Source: Nocardia sp. alder85J (GTDB lineage Bacteria > Actinomycetota > Actinomycetes > Mycobacteriales > Mycobacteriaceae). From it: 64,000 nucleotides of DNA. The DNA is taken from contig NZ_JAIUCZ020000003.1 of assembly GCF_020176955.2 (NCBI RefSeq), positions 806,001 through 870,000 of the forward strand, written 5' to 3'. Positions within the stretch are counted from its first letter, which is position 1, and each line of letters begins with the position of its first letter. The position numbers were made by a program, and so were the translations under genes. Shown in pieces: positions 8,283 through 17,635 of the stretch. Under the pieces are notes generated by a model, which saw nothing but the letters and a program-made list of their open reading frames with translations, made no database searches and was not told the origin of the DNA.

Positions 8283-10733
8283 ATGACCGACACGCCCGGA
8301 CCGACGCGCCGTGACCAGGCACGAGGCCGGACGTATGGACGCATACCACGGACAATCCGCCGGGGAATTAGGCTTGCACCCGTGCCGACCTCACGATCGC
8401 TCGCGAGACTGGCCGGAGCGTGTGTGCTCGCGGCCGTAATCGTCGCCGGGCTGCTCTTCCCACTCGCCGGTGGCTTCGGCTATGTGTCCAACCGAGCCGC
8501 CGACACCGTCGACAACGTTTCCGCGGAACTGGTGGAGGGCACGGTGCCCGCGGTGTCGACCATGGTCGACGCCAGCGGCGCCCCCATCGCCTGGCTCTAC
8601 GAGCAACGCCGCTTCGAGGTGCCCAGTGACAAGATCGCCAACGACATGAAGCTGGCGATCGTGTCCATCGAGGACCGTCGCTTCGCCGAACACGGCGGCG
8701 TCGACTGGCAGGGCACCTTCCGCGCCTTCCTGACCAACACCTCCTCCGGCGGTGTGCAGCAGGGTGGTTCGACCATCGACCAGCAGTACGTGAAGAACTT
8801 CCAGCTGCTGGTGGTGGCCAAGACCGACGCCGAGCGCCGCGCGGCGGTGGAGACCACCCCCGCCCGCAAGCTGCGCGAGATCCGGATGGCGCTGAACCTG
8901 GAGAAGCAGCTCAGCAAGGACGAGATCCTCACCCGGTATCTGAATCTGGTGCCGTTCGGCAACGGTTCCTACGGGATCCAGGACGCCGCGCAGACCTACT
9001 TCGGCGTCGACGCCAAGGATCTGACCATGCCGCAGGCCGCGATGCTCGCGGGCATGGTGCAGAGCTCCTCCAAGCTCAACCCGTACACCAACACCGCGGG
9101 CGTGCTGGAGCGCCGGAACACCGTGCTGGACACGCTGATCCAGAACATCCCCAGCCGCGCCGACGAATTCCGCAAGGACAAGGCCGAGCCGCTGAGCGTG
9201 CTGCCGGAGCCGAAGGCGCTGCCGCGCGGCTGTATCGCCGCCGGCGACCGCGGCTTCTTCTGCGACTACGCGATGCAGTACCTGGCCAACGCCGGGATCA
9301 GCGCGGACCAGCTCGACAAGGGCGGTTACCTGATCCGCACCACCCTGGACCCGGCGGTGCAGAACTCGATCAAGGCGTCGGTCGACTCGGTGACCAAACC
9401 CGATCTCGACGACATCGCCGAGGTGATGAGCATCATCGCGCCCGGCCAGGATTCGCACGCGCTGCTGGCGATGGTGTCCAGCCGCGAGTACGGCCTCGAC
9501 GGCGGGGCCCATCAAACCGTGCAGCCACAGCCGTATTCGATGGTCGGCGACGGCGCCGGGTCGATCTTCAAGATCTTCACCACCGCCGCGGCGATGGAGA
9601 AGGGCCTCGGCATCGCCTCCGAACTCGACGTGCCGCCGTTCTTCGCGGCCAAGGGCATGGGTAACGGCGGCGCCGCCGGCTGCCCGCCCGAGACCTACTG
9701 CGTCAAGAACGCCGGCAACTACCGGTCGCCGATGACGGTGACCGAGGCGCTGGCCCAGTCGCCGAACACCGCGTTCGTCAAGCTGATCCAGGACGTGGGC
9801 GTCACCCCGGCCGTGGATATGGCGTTGCGGCTGGGCATGCGCTCGTACGCCGATCCGGGCACCTCCGGCCACGGCAACCAGAGCCTCGCCGACATGATCA
9901 AGCAGCAGAACCTGGGCTCGTTCACGCTGGGCCCGGTGGCGATCAACCCGCTGGAGTTGTCCAATGTGGCCGCCACGATCGCGTCGTCGGGCAAGTGGTG
10001 CCCGCCCACCCCGATCCGGGAGGTGCTGGACCGCAACGGCAAACAGGTGCCGTTGACCCAGCAGCCCTGTGAGCAGGTGATCGAGCCGGGCCTGGCGGAG
10101 ACGCTGGCCAACGCGCTGGGTCAGGACGCCGTCGGCGGTACCGCGGCCGGGTCGGCGCGGTCCGTCGGCTGGAGCGTGCCGGTGTCCGCGAAGACGGGTA
10201 CCACCGAAACGCACCGCTCCTCGGCCTTCCTGGGCTTCACCAGCTCGATGGCCGGCGCCGCCTACATCTACGGCGACTCACCCACCCCCGGCGAGATCTG
10301 CTCGTACCCGCTGCGCAGCTGTGGCGACGGCAACCTGTACGGCGGTAACGAACCGGCGCGCAGCTGGTTCGGCGGGATCAAGCCGGTGCTCGACCACTTC
10401 CCGCCGACCGCGTTCCCGCCGACCGACGAGAAGTACGTGCGCGGCGCCAACAACGCGCAGATCCCCGAGGTCGCCGGCATGTCCCAGGCGGAGGCGAACG
10501 CGGCGCTGGTCGCCGCGGGCTTCCGGGTGTCGGTGGTGCCGCAGCCGGGCTCGCAGCCCAAGGGCGTGGCAATCGGCACCTCGCCCAACGGATCCGCGAT
10601 CCCGGGCTCGATGGTCACGCTCAACGTCAGCGACGGCACCCAGCTCGCCCCACCGCCGCCGCCGGCGCCCGCACCGCTACCGGCGCCGCCGCGGCTGCCA
10701 CCGATCCCCATCCCGATCCCGCTGCCCCGCTAG
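8283..10733 (+). CDS. ponA2: bifunctional class A penicillin-binding protein with PASTA domain
   Basis: An 816-residue cell-wall synthase. A signal-anchor helix (about residues 38-62) precedes the GT51 glycosyltransferase (IEDRRFAEHGGVDWQGTF, then QGGSTIDQQYVKN). The transpeptidase domain has SxxK as GSIFKIFTTAA, SxN as SPNTAF and KTG as SAKTGTTE. A single PASTA repeat (IPEVAGMSQAEANAALVAAG) near residue 720 is followed by a proline-rich tail. It polymerises and crosslinks peptidoglycan outside the membrane. Order and architecture match Rv3682. An internal start near residue 38 cannot be excluded. Confidence 0.93.
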   Translation: MTDTPGPTRRDQARGRTYGRIPRTIRRGIRLAPVPTSRSLARLAGACVLAAVIVAGLLFPLAGGFGYVSNRAADTVDNVSAELVEGTVPAVSTMVDASGAPIAWLYEQRRFEVPSDKIANDMKLAIVSIEDRRFAEHGGVDWQGTFRAFLTNTSSGGVQQGGSTIDQQYVKNFQLLVVAKTDAERRAAVETTPARKLREIRMALNLEKQLSKDEILTRYLNLVPFGNGSYGIQDAAQTYFGVDAKDLTMPQAAMLAGMVQSSSKLNPYTNTAGVLERRNTVLDTLIQNIPSRADEFRKDKAEPLSVLPEPKALPRGCIAAGDRGFFCDYAMQYLANAGISADQLDKGGYLIRTTLDPAVQNSIKASVDSVTKPDLDDIAEVMSIIAPGQDSHALLAMVSSREYGLDGGAHQTVQPQPYSMVGDGAGSIFKIFTTAAAMEKGLGIASELDVPPFFAAKGMGNGGAAGCPPETYCVKNAGNYRSPMTVTEALAQSPNTAFVKLIQDVGVTPAVDMALRLGMRSYADPGTSGHGNQSLADMIKQQNLGSFTLGPVAINPLELSNVAATIASSGKWCPPTPIREVLDRNGKQVPLTQQPCEQVIEPGLAETLANALGQDAVGGTAAGSARSVGWSVPVSAKTGTTETHRSSAFLGFTSSMAGAAYIYGDSPTPGEICSYPLRSCGDGNLYGGNEPARSWFGGIKPVLDHFPPTAFPPTDEKYVRGANNAQIPEVAGMSQAEANAALVAAGFRVSVVPQPGSQPKGVAIGTSPNGSAIPGSMVTLNVSDGTQLAPPPPPAPAPLPAPPRLPPIPIPIPLPR

Positions 10734-10738
10734 CGACC

Positions 10739-10770
10739 GAGGGCCTCGCACCGTCCGGTGCGAGGCCCTC
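10739..10770. terminator. rho-independent-type hairpin after ponA2
   Basis: Near-perfect stem GAGGGCCTCGCACC / GGTGCGAGGCCCTC with a four-base loop, six bases after the ponA2 stop. It also lies downstream of the convergent YqeY-like gene. Confidence 0.85.
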
Positions 10771-10815
10771 GTCGTGAGATCCGGTGTCCCGGTGGGCGGG
10801 GGCCCACCGGAGGGG

Positions 10816-11280
10816 TCACAGTCGCGATTTCACCGCCGCGGACACCCGGGAGCCGTCGGCGCGACCCGCGGCCAGCCGGGTGGCGACCTTCATGACCTGG
10901 CCCATCTGCTTCATCGTGGGCCGGGCGCCGAGTTCCTCGGCGACGTCCGCGATCGCGGTGTCGGCGATGTCGGCGACCTCGGCGTCGGTGAGCGGAGTGG
11001 GCAGGTACTCGTCGATGATCGCCTCTTCGGCGCGCTCGTTGGCGGCCAGCTCACCACGACCGGCCTGTTCGTAGACCACGGCCGCCTCGTTGCGCTTCTT
11101 CGCCTCCTTGGCGAGCACGGCGATCACGTCGGAGTCCGTGAGTTCCCGGGCCTGCGGACCGGCGACCTCGGCGTTCTGCACCGCGGCCAGCAACATGCGC
11201 ACGGTGCCGAGGCGCAGCGCGTCCTTGCTCTTCATCGCCGCGGTGAGATCGGCACGCAGCTTCGACTTCAGTTCCGACAT
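10816..11280 (-). CDS. GatB/YqeY domain protein
   Basis: A 154-residue protein with the YqeY fold: MSELKSKLRADLTAAMKSKD at the N-terminus and PTMKQMGQVMKVATRLAAGR near the C-terminus. The fold resembles the tail domain of GatB in tRNA-dependent amidotransferases, but stand-alone members have no firmly established function. The start at the MSELK methionine gives the normal family length. It is a single gene between convergent and divergent neighbours. Confidence 0.88.
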   Translation of the reverse strand: MSELKSKLRADLTAAMKSKDALRLGTVRMLLAAVQNAEVAGPQARELTDSDVIAVLAKEAKKRNEAAVVYEQAGRGELAANERAEEAIIDEYLPTPLTDAEVADIADTAIADVAEELGARPTMKQMGQVMKVATRLAAGRADGSRVSAAVKSRL

Positions 11281-11390
11281 GCGCCACACGCTATCGGGGC
11301 ACGACCGGGATCTCACCTGATTTGCCCGGTCCGTGTCCCTGTGCCGAATCACACCGGGCGTCCGTCACACCGGTCGCCTATCCTGATCGA

Positions 11391-12353
11391 ATGCCGGTAT
11401 TCTCGTCCCCCGCACTCCAACGGGTCGCTCTGGGCGCCGTCGGCGCGGCAGCAGCCGGAGTCGGCTACGCCTCGCTGATCGAGCGCAACGCCTTCACGCT
11501 GCGCGAGGCCACGCTACCGGTGTTGAAACCGGGGTCGTCGAGCCTGCGCGTGCTACACGTGAGTGATCTGCACATGACGCCCGGCCAGCGGCTCAAGCAG
11601 GCGTGGGTGCGCGAGTTGGGCCGGCTGGAGCCCGACCTGGTGGTCAACACCGGCGACAATCTGGCCCACCCGCGAGCGGTGCCGGCGGTGGTGCAGTCAC
11701 TGTCGGGCCTGCTCTCGCGGCCGGGCCTGTTCTGCTTCGGCAGCAACGACTATTTCGCGCCCGTGCCGAAGAACCCCTTCAAGTACTTCGACAAGGATCA
11801 CAAGCGGGTCTACGGCGCTCCGCTGCCCTGGCAGGACCTGCGCGCGGCCTTCGCCGAGCGCGGCTGGCTGGATCTCACCCACGTCCGGCGCGACCTGGAG
11901 GTCGCCGGAATCAAGATCGCGACCGCCGGCGTCGACGATCCGCACCTCCAGCGCGACCGCTACGACACCGTCGCGGGCACCCCGAATCCGCTGGCGGACC
12001 TCAGCATCGGCCTGACCCATTCGCCCGAGCCGCGGGTGCTGGACCGCTTCGCCGGCGACGGCTACGACCTGGTGCTGGCCGGGCACACGCACGGCGGCCA
12101 GCTGTGCGTGCCCGGTTTCGGCGCGCTGGTCACCAATTGCGGCATCGACCGCTCCCGGGTGAAGGGACCGTCCCGATGGGGCTCGCACACCCGGCTGCAC
12201 GTGTCCGCGGGCCTGGGCACCTCGCCCTGGGCGCCGTACCGGTTCTGCTGCCGCCCGGAGGCGACGCTGCTCACCCTGGTCGCGGCCGCGCCCGACCGAC
12301 CGGCCTCGGACAGCGGCCGTGGTGTTTCGGAATCGGAGGCGGTCGCGCGCTAG
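11391..12353 (+). CDS. membrane-associated metallophosphoesterase (Rv3683-like)
   Basis: A 320-residue calcineurin-like phosphoesterase. Metal motifs: DLHMTPGQRL (DxH), NTGDN (GDN), GSNDYF (GNxD/E variant) and LAGHTHGGQ (GHxH). A hydrophobic N-terminus (residues ~8-24) suggests a membrane anchor, as in YkuE-type enzymes. The ATG at 11391 gives the normal length; further upstream the frame has no hydrophobic segment. It follows ponA2 and the YqeY-like gene as in M. tuberculosis. The substrate is unknown. Confidence 0.88.
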   Translation: MPVFSSPALQRVALGAVGAAAAGVGYASLIERNAFTLREATLPVLKPGSSSLRVLHVSDLHMTPGQRLKQAWVRELGRLEPDLVVNTGDNLAHPRAVPAVVQSLSGLLSRPGLFCFGSNDYFAPVPKNPFKYFDKDHKRVYGAPLPWQDLRAAFAERGWLDLTHVRRDLEVAGIKIATAGVDDPHLQRDRYDTVAGTPNPLADLSIGLTHSPEPRVLDRFAGDGYDLVLAGHTHGGQLCVPGFGALVTNCGIDRSRVKGPSRWGSHTRLHVSAGLGTSPWAPYRFCCRPEATLLTLVAAAPDRPASDSGRGVSESEAVAR

Positions 12354-12382
12354 GGGCGTGCCGACATGAGGCAGGGGTTCAG

Positions 12383-13735
12383 TTGAGCAGTGGGATCCAA
12401 CCGCAACCCGGCGACGGGAGCGGCCCGAGACCGGACCCGGCGGAGGAAGCACCGACCAAGCGGATCGTTCGCGAGCGGCCGGACACCGCCGGTCCCGCAG
12501 CGTCATCCGCCGACGCGTCGGCGACCGAGATGTTCCCCCGCTCGGAACCACCCGGCGCACCGGCCACCGAAATGCCGCACCGGACACCGGATCTCCCTCC
12601 GGCGGCCCCCGCCGCCCCGGAGACCCGGCAACCGGCCGTCCCCACTCACCATCTCCCCCAACCGGATTCGACTCCGGGCGGGCAACCCGGCGCACCGTAC
12701 CCACTTCCCGGCGGCCCGCACACCGGCTCCTATCCACCCGTATGGCCCGCCCAGCCCGCGGACGCCACCCGGCAACTGGACTTCCGCACCCCCGGTCTCC
12801 CGCAACACCCCACGCCGCCACCGGATTTCGGCTACCGCCCGAACACCGGCGCCTACCCGCCGGTCACCGGCACACCCCACCCGGAACAACCCTGGCACCT
12901 CGGTGCCTACCCGAATCCCGCTGCGCCGCAACCGTATTCGACCGGACAGCATCCGGCCTGGCCCGGCCACCAGCCGCCCGCCGGCGGCCGCACCCGGCTG
13001 TACGTCGGCATCGCGGCCGTGATCGCGGTGGTCGCCGCGGGCATCACCGTCGCGGTGATCGCCACCGGCCAGCACTCCGGCACCGCCGCGGGATCCAGTT
13101 CCCCGACGATGATCAGCGCACTGACCAGTGACACCCCCGCTCCCGGCGGCAGCGCCCAGCCCGGCCCGGCCACCGGATCGGCCCCCGGCCCGGCTGCGGC
13201 GGCGGTCATCCCCGGCTACCAGGTCGTCTCGGTCCCCGCCCGCGGCGCCGCCTACGACGTCCCCAAGGATTGGGTGGTCGACGCCGTCGGCACCGCGATC
13301 TGGGGCGACCCCCCGGACAGCATGGAGATCGCCGGTCTCACCCAGGAGGGCAAGGACTACTGCCCGAACTACGTGCGCACCAACGCATTCCTGACCGTGT
13401 CGTCACAATCCGACCCGGCCCGGGCCGCCGCCGACGTCGGCACCCGCATGGCCAAGATCGGCTGGTCCACCGCCACCGGCTCCACCGCCGGCGCCGCCGA
13501 ATCGCTCACCTCCCTGGACGGGCAACTCCACGGCTCGTTCGTGGAGATCACCGGCTCGGCCCCCGCCCCCGCCCCCGGCTGCGCCTCCACCTTCGCCGTC
13601 TACACCTTCGCCTTCCCCAACGAGAACGGCAGCTTCGTGATGACCGTCGCCGCCGACACCGGCGTCCCGAAATCCATCGACAAGGACACCGCCAAAAAGA
13701 TCTTGGCCAGCATCCGCCCTCTCCAGGGCCACTGA
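12383..13735 (+). CDS. Pro-rich membrane protein with extracytoplasmic domain, function unknown
   Basis: A ~450-residue protein with three parts: a proline/threonine-rich cytoplasmic region (residues 1-210), one transmembrane helix (LYVGIAAVIAVVAAGITVAV, about 217-236), and an exported domain after a Ser/Pro/Ala linker. The exported part begins near VVSVPARGAAYDVPKDWVVD and has two or three cysteines that could pair. The TTG start at 12383 is chosen because GAGGCAGGGG lies at proper spacing; no ATG or GTG in frame serves better. This layout is frequent in Nocardia and mycobacteria, but I do not recognise a function. Confidence 0.75.
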   Translation: MSSGIQPQPGDGSGPRPDPAEEAPTKRIVRERPDTAGPAASSADASATEMFPRSEPPGAPATEMPHRTPDLPPAAPAAPETRQPAVPTHHLPQPDSTPGGQPGAPYPLPGGPHTGSYPPVWPAQPADATRQLDFRTPGLPQHPTPPPDFGYRPNTGAYPPVTGTPHPEQPWHLGAYPNPAAPQPYSTGQHPAWPGHQPPAGGRTRLYVGIAAVIAVVAAGITVAVIATGQHSGTAAGSSSPTMISALTSDTPAPGGSAQPGPATGSAPGPAAAAVIPGYQVVSVPARGAAYDVPKDWVVDAVGTAIWGDPPDSMEIAGLTQEGKDYCPNYVRTNAFLTVSSQSDPARAAADVGTRMAKIGWSTATGSTAGAAESLTSLDGQLHGSFVEITGSAPAPAPGCASTFAVYTFAFPNENGSFVMTVAADTGVPKSIDKDTAKKILASIRPLQGH

Positions 13736-13809
13736 CCCCTCCAGGGCAGATGACCAGGCGATTTAGCAGATAGCACGACCTTGTTATAAGCTAGCGCAGG
13801 TTCACTTCA

Positions 13810-13902
<93 letters not shown>

Positions 13903-13903
13903 C

Positions 13904-13941
13904 AGGACCCCCCTGACCAGCTTGTCTGGTGAGGGGGTCCT
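13904..13941 (+). terminator. hairpin after tRNA-Pro, brought by the element
   Basis: AGGACCCCC pairs with GGGGGTCCT around an inner ACC/GGT stem and a loop. It lies just outside attL on the element side and would terminate the tRNA transcript, standing in for the native hairpin displaced to 28206-28239. Confidence 0.75.
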
Positions 13942-13999
13942 ACTCGTTGAAGGCCGGGCCGACGCCGAGACGAGACATGCAGGCAGCGAGAAGGCAGCA

Positions 14000-15211
14000 T
14001 CAGCCCGCCGGCCGATCCGCGCCGTCGCCGAGCAGTCCCCGGATTCCGTCGTGATCATCGGTGCGGCGAACGTAGAGCTGCATCGTGGTCGTCACCTCCT
14101 CGTGCCCGAGGATTTTCGCCAGCCGATGCGGCGGAATTCCGTCGTCGGCCAGCCAAGTGCCGTAGGAGTGCCGCAGGTCGTGGAAGCGGAGCCCGCCGTG
14201 CTCGGAGCGGGCCACGTGCACCACCGCCTGTTCGTAGCGAGCGAAGACCTGCGAGTGCACGTCCCCGTCCACATCCATCCACACCGCCTCGAACTTGCCG
14301 GAAACTTCCTCCACCTCACCAAGCAGCCCCGCCCGCACCAGCGCCGGGCGCCACACCCGCGATCGGAACGAGGTCCGACTCAGTGGCCGACCCACCTCGT
14401 TGCCGAAGATCGGATCACGCTCCCCTACCGGATGGGCCGCCAGGTACTCCCCCAGCTCATCGGCCAGCCAGCCCGGAAGCGGGATCGATCGCCGCCCGGC
14501 ACCGGACTTCGGGTACGGCTTGAACTCGGTGTGACCGGCCACCTCGGTGATAGTGCGCACAACCCACACCATGCCGTTGTCCAAGTCCACCGCGTCACGC
14601 CGTAGGCCGACCGCCTCACCCCAGCGCATCCCCGTGAACGCCGCCGTCGCCACGAGCACCCGATACCGCTCCGGCCGCACCGCCGGCACAAGCAACTCCC
14701 GCACCTCTTGCCGAGAGATCACCTGGTCGTCGGTGTCACGCACCCGCCGCTTCGGAATCCGAACGCCCACGGTCGGATCGACACCGATGAGCCGGTTCTT
14801 CACTGCCGAGCGCATCACGCCGGACATCAACCGCTTGCACTCGGCGACCGTCGCCCGGGACCGCCTTGCCGAGAGATCCGTGATCCACTTCTGCACCGAC
14901 AGATTGTCGATCTTGCCCAGCTGCCAGTCCTTCCACTGCGGCAGCACGTGAGTCCTCATGATCGACTCATCACGAGCCCTCGTGGTGCGCTCGATGTTCC
15001 ACACGGCCATCCACTCCCCCGCATGATCACCGAAGCGGGTCCGGCCCGCGTGCGGGGACACGTAGGTGCCGTTCGACCGCGACACCTCCACCTGCGCGAG
15101 GAACGCCTTCGCCTCCCGCTCCGTACCGAAGGTCTTCGACCGCTGCGACCCGGACGGTTCACGCCAATACGCCTTGAACTTCCCGCCCGCCGTTTTGTCC
15201 ACGAAACCCAT
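14000..15211 (-). CDS. int: tyrosine recombinase integrase of the AICE
   Basis: A 403-residue phage-type integrase. The N-terminal arm-binding region starts MGFVDKTAGGKFKAYWREP; a SAM-like core-binding domain (RTTRARDESIMRTHVLPQWK) follows. The catalytic domain shows the first Arg in FTGMRWGEAVGL, HDLRHSYG (HxxR), LGHEEVTTTMQLY with His and the Tyr nucleophile. The start at 15211 is four bases past the stop of the excisionase, so the two are coupled. Next to attL, it should drive recombination at the tRNA-Pro site. Confidence 0.95.
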   Translation of the reverse strand: MGFVDKTAGGKFKAYWREPSGSQRSKTFGTEREAKAFLAQVEVSRSNGTYVSPHAGRTRFGDHAGEWMAVWNIERTTRARDESIMRTHVLPQWKDWQLGKIDNLSVQKWITDLSARRSRATVAECKRLMSGVMRSAVKNRLIGVDPTVGVRIPKRRVRDTDDQVISRQEVRELLVPAVRPERYRVLVATAAFTGMRWGEAVGLRRDAVDLDNGMVWVVRTITEVAGHTEFKPYPKSGAGRRSIPLPGWLADELGEYLAAHPVGERDPIFGNEVGRPLSRTSFRSRVWRPALVRAGLLGEVEEVSGKFEAVWMDVDGDVHSQVFARYEQAVVHVARSEHGGLRFHDLRHSYGTWLADDGIPPHRLAKILGHEEVTTTMQLYVRRTDDHDGIRGLLGDGADRPAG

Positions 15212-15215
15212 TGCG

Positions 15216-15410
15216 CTACACCGCTTCCGGGAGATCGCAGTTATCCAGCCAGGCATGGAAGACTTTCCGCGGCACCAGCCACCGCCGACCGACCCGCTTC
15301 GCCGGAATCTCGCCAGCACGCACCGCGCGGTAGGCATTCCCGCGGGACAGGCCGAGCAGCTCGGCCACCTCCTCCACGCTGTACGCCGCCATTTCCCGTG
15401 TCCCGATCAT
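15216..15410 (-). CDS. xis: excisionase, winged-helix DNA-binding protein
   Basis: A 64-residue protein with one helix-turn-helix of the MerR/excisionase family: YSVEEVAELLGLSRGNAYRA then GEIPAKRVGRRWLVPR. The ATG at 15410 has AAGGAG eight bases upstream, a better fit than the GTG two codons earlier. It lies directly before int, the usual AICE arrangement, and should control the direction of integrase action. Confidence 0.88.
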   Translation of the reverse strand: MIGTREMAAYSVEEVAELLGLSRGNAYRAVRAGEIPAKRVGRRWLVPRKVFHAWLDNCDLPEAV

Positions 15411-15425
15411 CCCCACTTCTCCTTC

Positions 15426-17264
15426 CTATGCCGCAACCGGCATATCCGAAACCTGTTGCACTACAGGTGGTCCCACCAGCCCGAGCGCGGTGTTGTACTC
15501 GTTCTGCCACACCGTCCGCTGCGCGATGGCCGAGAAGATGAGTTGCTCGCGCCGCGGCACGTCCGGGTCCGACGCTTCGGTCAACCGCACGATCCAGCCC
15601 TGTGACTGGGCCTGTTTCGCGGCGCCGACCGCGCCGAGGACTTGCCGAACGAATTCGATCCGGTCCGCCTTGTGATCCGGCAGGGTCTTGTTGCTCCACC
15701 GCCGCGACACCAGCACCCGACGCCCCCGCAACCCGAGGGTGTCCCGCCGGTGCGCCTTGCCCTTGCAGCGGCCCGGTTGGGTCTTCGCGGTCGCGTTCCG
15801 TGGGGAGATGCCGTACCGCAGCCAGACCGCGCAGGTCGGGGAGCACGGGGTGCGCTGCAGCTCGGCGTGCAACCGGTCGTAGTGCCGGCGGGTCCGTTCG
15901 TTCGGCGCGTCCAGGACCTCACCGATCGACTTCGTGAGGTACTTGGTCAGGTAGCCGATCAACCGATTCGCGTCCTTGCTTCCGCCGAGGACGCCTCGGG
16001 CTTTGTTCGGCCGGACCGGACCGTGTTCACCGTCCGCGTCCAGATCCAGGCCGCCGGCGGCGATGTCGACAGTCTTGGCCTGGACACCCCACCGGATCAC
16101 GTGCGCTGGCTCCACGTCGTCGACCTGGTCCATGATCGCGCGCGCGTCATCGAAGGATGTGAGGACGTATCCGGAGTCCGGGTCGACAAATGCGTGCGCC
16201 TGGTAGTCCCAGACCGGCATGCGGTCGTCGGTGTAGACCTCGAGGTCGAAGTGCGGCCACCACACCGACTGATAGGTCCCCGCCAGAATCTGCGCGATCA
16301 GCTCGTGCGGGTCGGTACCGCGGATCGCGATATGCGCGTGCGGGGCACCGCGGCGTTGCGGTTCCACGGTCGCGAAGTACTGCACATCCCTGCCCGCGGC
16401 ACGCCGCCAATTCTGCATGGTCCGGTCGAACAACTGGGGGAAGAAGATCGCATCGCGGGCCGCGCGGCGGTAGTCGTAGGTATCCGGGTCGACCGGGGAG
16501 CCGTCGCCGCACACCTCTCCTTGCTTGTTGGTCGCGCCGTCACGGTGGCACGGCCCGTACGAGTCCAGGGTGACCGTGAGGAACATCGACGGCTGATGCT
16601 TGCCCGCGAACGTCCGGCCCACCGTGGTTTTCGCGATCTTCTTGCGTGGCAGGTTCGGGACATCCTGCCGGCGCCGCGTCGACTTCACTCGGCGCGGCTT
16701 CGAGACCGCGTCGATACCGGGGATCCGGCCCTGCAAGCCCGATTCCCGGAGTTCCCGGTCCAGATCCGCGATCACCTCCCGGAAGCCCTGGGCCGTCTGC
16801 TCGTCGTCCGCATCGCGAGCGGCCCGGTATTCGGCGAGCAGGTCCGCACGGGCGGTCAACAGGTCTTTCTGGTGGCCGGTGGGTGCCCGGCGGGTGGAGA
16901 CGGGTTCGGTGGTCATGTGCCAGCCCTCGTGGCATTGGGTCACCCGCAGCGCTTTGGCTTTCTTCGCGCAGCACGGACAATCCGACGCCCGGGTCGTCTT
17001 GCACGCCGCCGCAACATATTTCGATTCACCGGTGTCGGGTTTGAACGCGCGCATCGGGACCGGTCGCCGGCACACCCCGTACTGTTCGGCCGCCGCCTGC
17101 GCGATGTCGACGAGGTTCGGCATCGCCCGCCGGTCCGCCGCGGTCTGCCGGGCCGGGGTGTCTGCGGAGTCGGCCGAAACGGCCCCACCGGTGTTGCTGG
17201 TGGAGCCGTTCGGGTCGACGGCAGTGTCGCCGTTCACGCCACATCCTCTCTGCCGCTCGGTCAT
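15426..17264 (-). CDS. rep: AICE replication initiator (RepSA-like)
   Basis: A ~612-residue replication initiator resembling pSAM2 RepSA. An N-terminal zinc-binding region has CPCCAKKA; the HUH-like motif is RRGAPHAHIAIRG in the middle, in the context YFATVEPQRRGAPHA; Lys/Tyr-containing LIGYLTKYLTKSIGE follows about 150 residues later and could hold the catalytic tyrosine. It probably nicks the excised circle to start rolling-circle replication. The ATG at 17264 is used; a GTG at 17237 with GAGAGGA upstream is an alternative and loses only nine residues. Confidence 0.88.
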   Translation of the reverse strand: MTERQRGCGVNGDTAVDPNGSTSNTGGAVSADSADTPARQTAADRRAMPNLVDIAQAAAEQYGVCRRPVPMRAFKPDTGESKYVAAACKTTRASDCPCCAKKAKALRVTQCHEGWHMTTEPVSTRRAPTGHQKDLLTARADLLAEYRAARDADDEQTAQGFREVIADLDRELRESGLQGRIPGIDAVSKPRRVKSTRRRQDVPNLPRKKIAKTTVGRTFAGKHQPSMFLTVTLDSYGPCHRDGATNKQGEVCGDGSPVDPDTYDYRRAARDAIFFPQLFDRTMQNWRRAAGRDVQYFATVEPQRRGAPHAHIAIRGTDPHELIAQILAGTYQSVWWPHFDLEVYTDDRMPVWDYQAHAFVDPDSGYVLTSFDDARAIMDQVDDVEPAHVIRWGVQAKTVDIAAGGLDLDADGEHGPVRPNKARGVLGGSKDANRLIGYLTKYLTKSIGEVLDAPNERTRRHYDRLHAELQRTPCSPTCAVWLRYGISPRNATAKTQPGRCKGKAHRRDTLGLRGRRVLVSRRWSNKTLPDHKADRIEFVRQVLGAVGAAKQAQSQGWIVRLTEASDPDVPRREQLIFSAIAQRTVWQNEYNTALGLVGPPVVQQVSDMPVAA

Positions 17265-17277
17265 TCGGGGAGTCCGG

Positions 17278-17589
17278 TCATCGGTCGCGTTCCATCCCGC
17301 GGTCCCGTTCCCGGTCGCGTTCGGCCCGGCGCTGCTGGCGGTAGTTGCGTTCCTCGTCGCGTTTGGCGTACTCGGTGGCGACGCCGAGGATCGCGGTCAT
17401 GTGCTGCGCTTCGCCCGCGGTCAAGGTGATGACGGTTTCGCCGTCGCGGTCGCGGACGCCAAGTTTCACCTGCTCGCCCTGCACCAGCACCAGCGCGTGA
17501 CGCTCGTTGTCGTCATCGCTGACACCGTCCCAGTCGTCGCCCCACTCCTCCGGGTCGTTGCCGTACTCGTCGTAGTCCGGTTCCTGCAT
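17278..17589 (-). CDS. acidic/basic small protein, paralogue A
   Basis: A 103-residue protein with a very acidic N-terminus (MQEPDYDEYGNDPEEWGDDW), a central segment RHALVLVQGEQVKLGVRDRD, and a highly charged C-terminal helix rich in Arg, Glu and Asp. It is paralogous to the next upstream gene (17636-17938): both share W-x-G-V/I-S near residue 22, RHA-V-V-x-GxxVK-x-VRD, then ETV-x-T-x-AxEA. The leader with GGAG and the ATG is also conserved. The function is unknown; it lies between tra and rep. Confidence 0.75.
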   Translation of the reverse strand: MQEPDYDEYGNDPEEWGDDWDGVSDDDNERHALVLVQGEQVKLGVRDRDGETVITLTAGEAQHMTAILGVATEYAKRDEERNYRQQRRAERDRERDRGMERDR

Positions 17590-17635
17590 CACGAATCTCC
17601 TTGTCTGCGTTCGGTTTCAGTCGATGCCAGGCGGG

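Noticed and set aside
15642..17429. 595-codon open frame antisense to rep
   Set aside because: Same reason: low-complexity product and a convincing Rep on the other strand.
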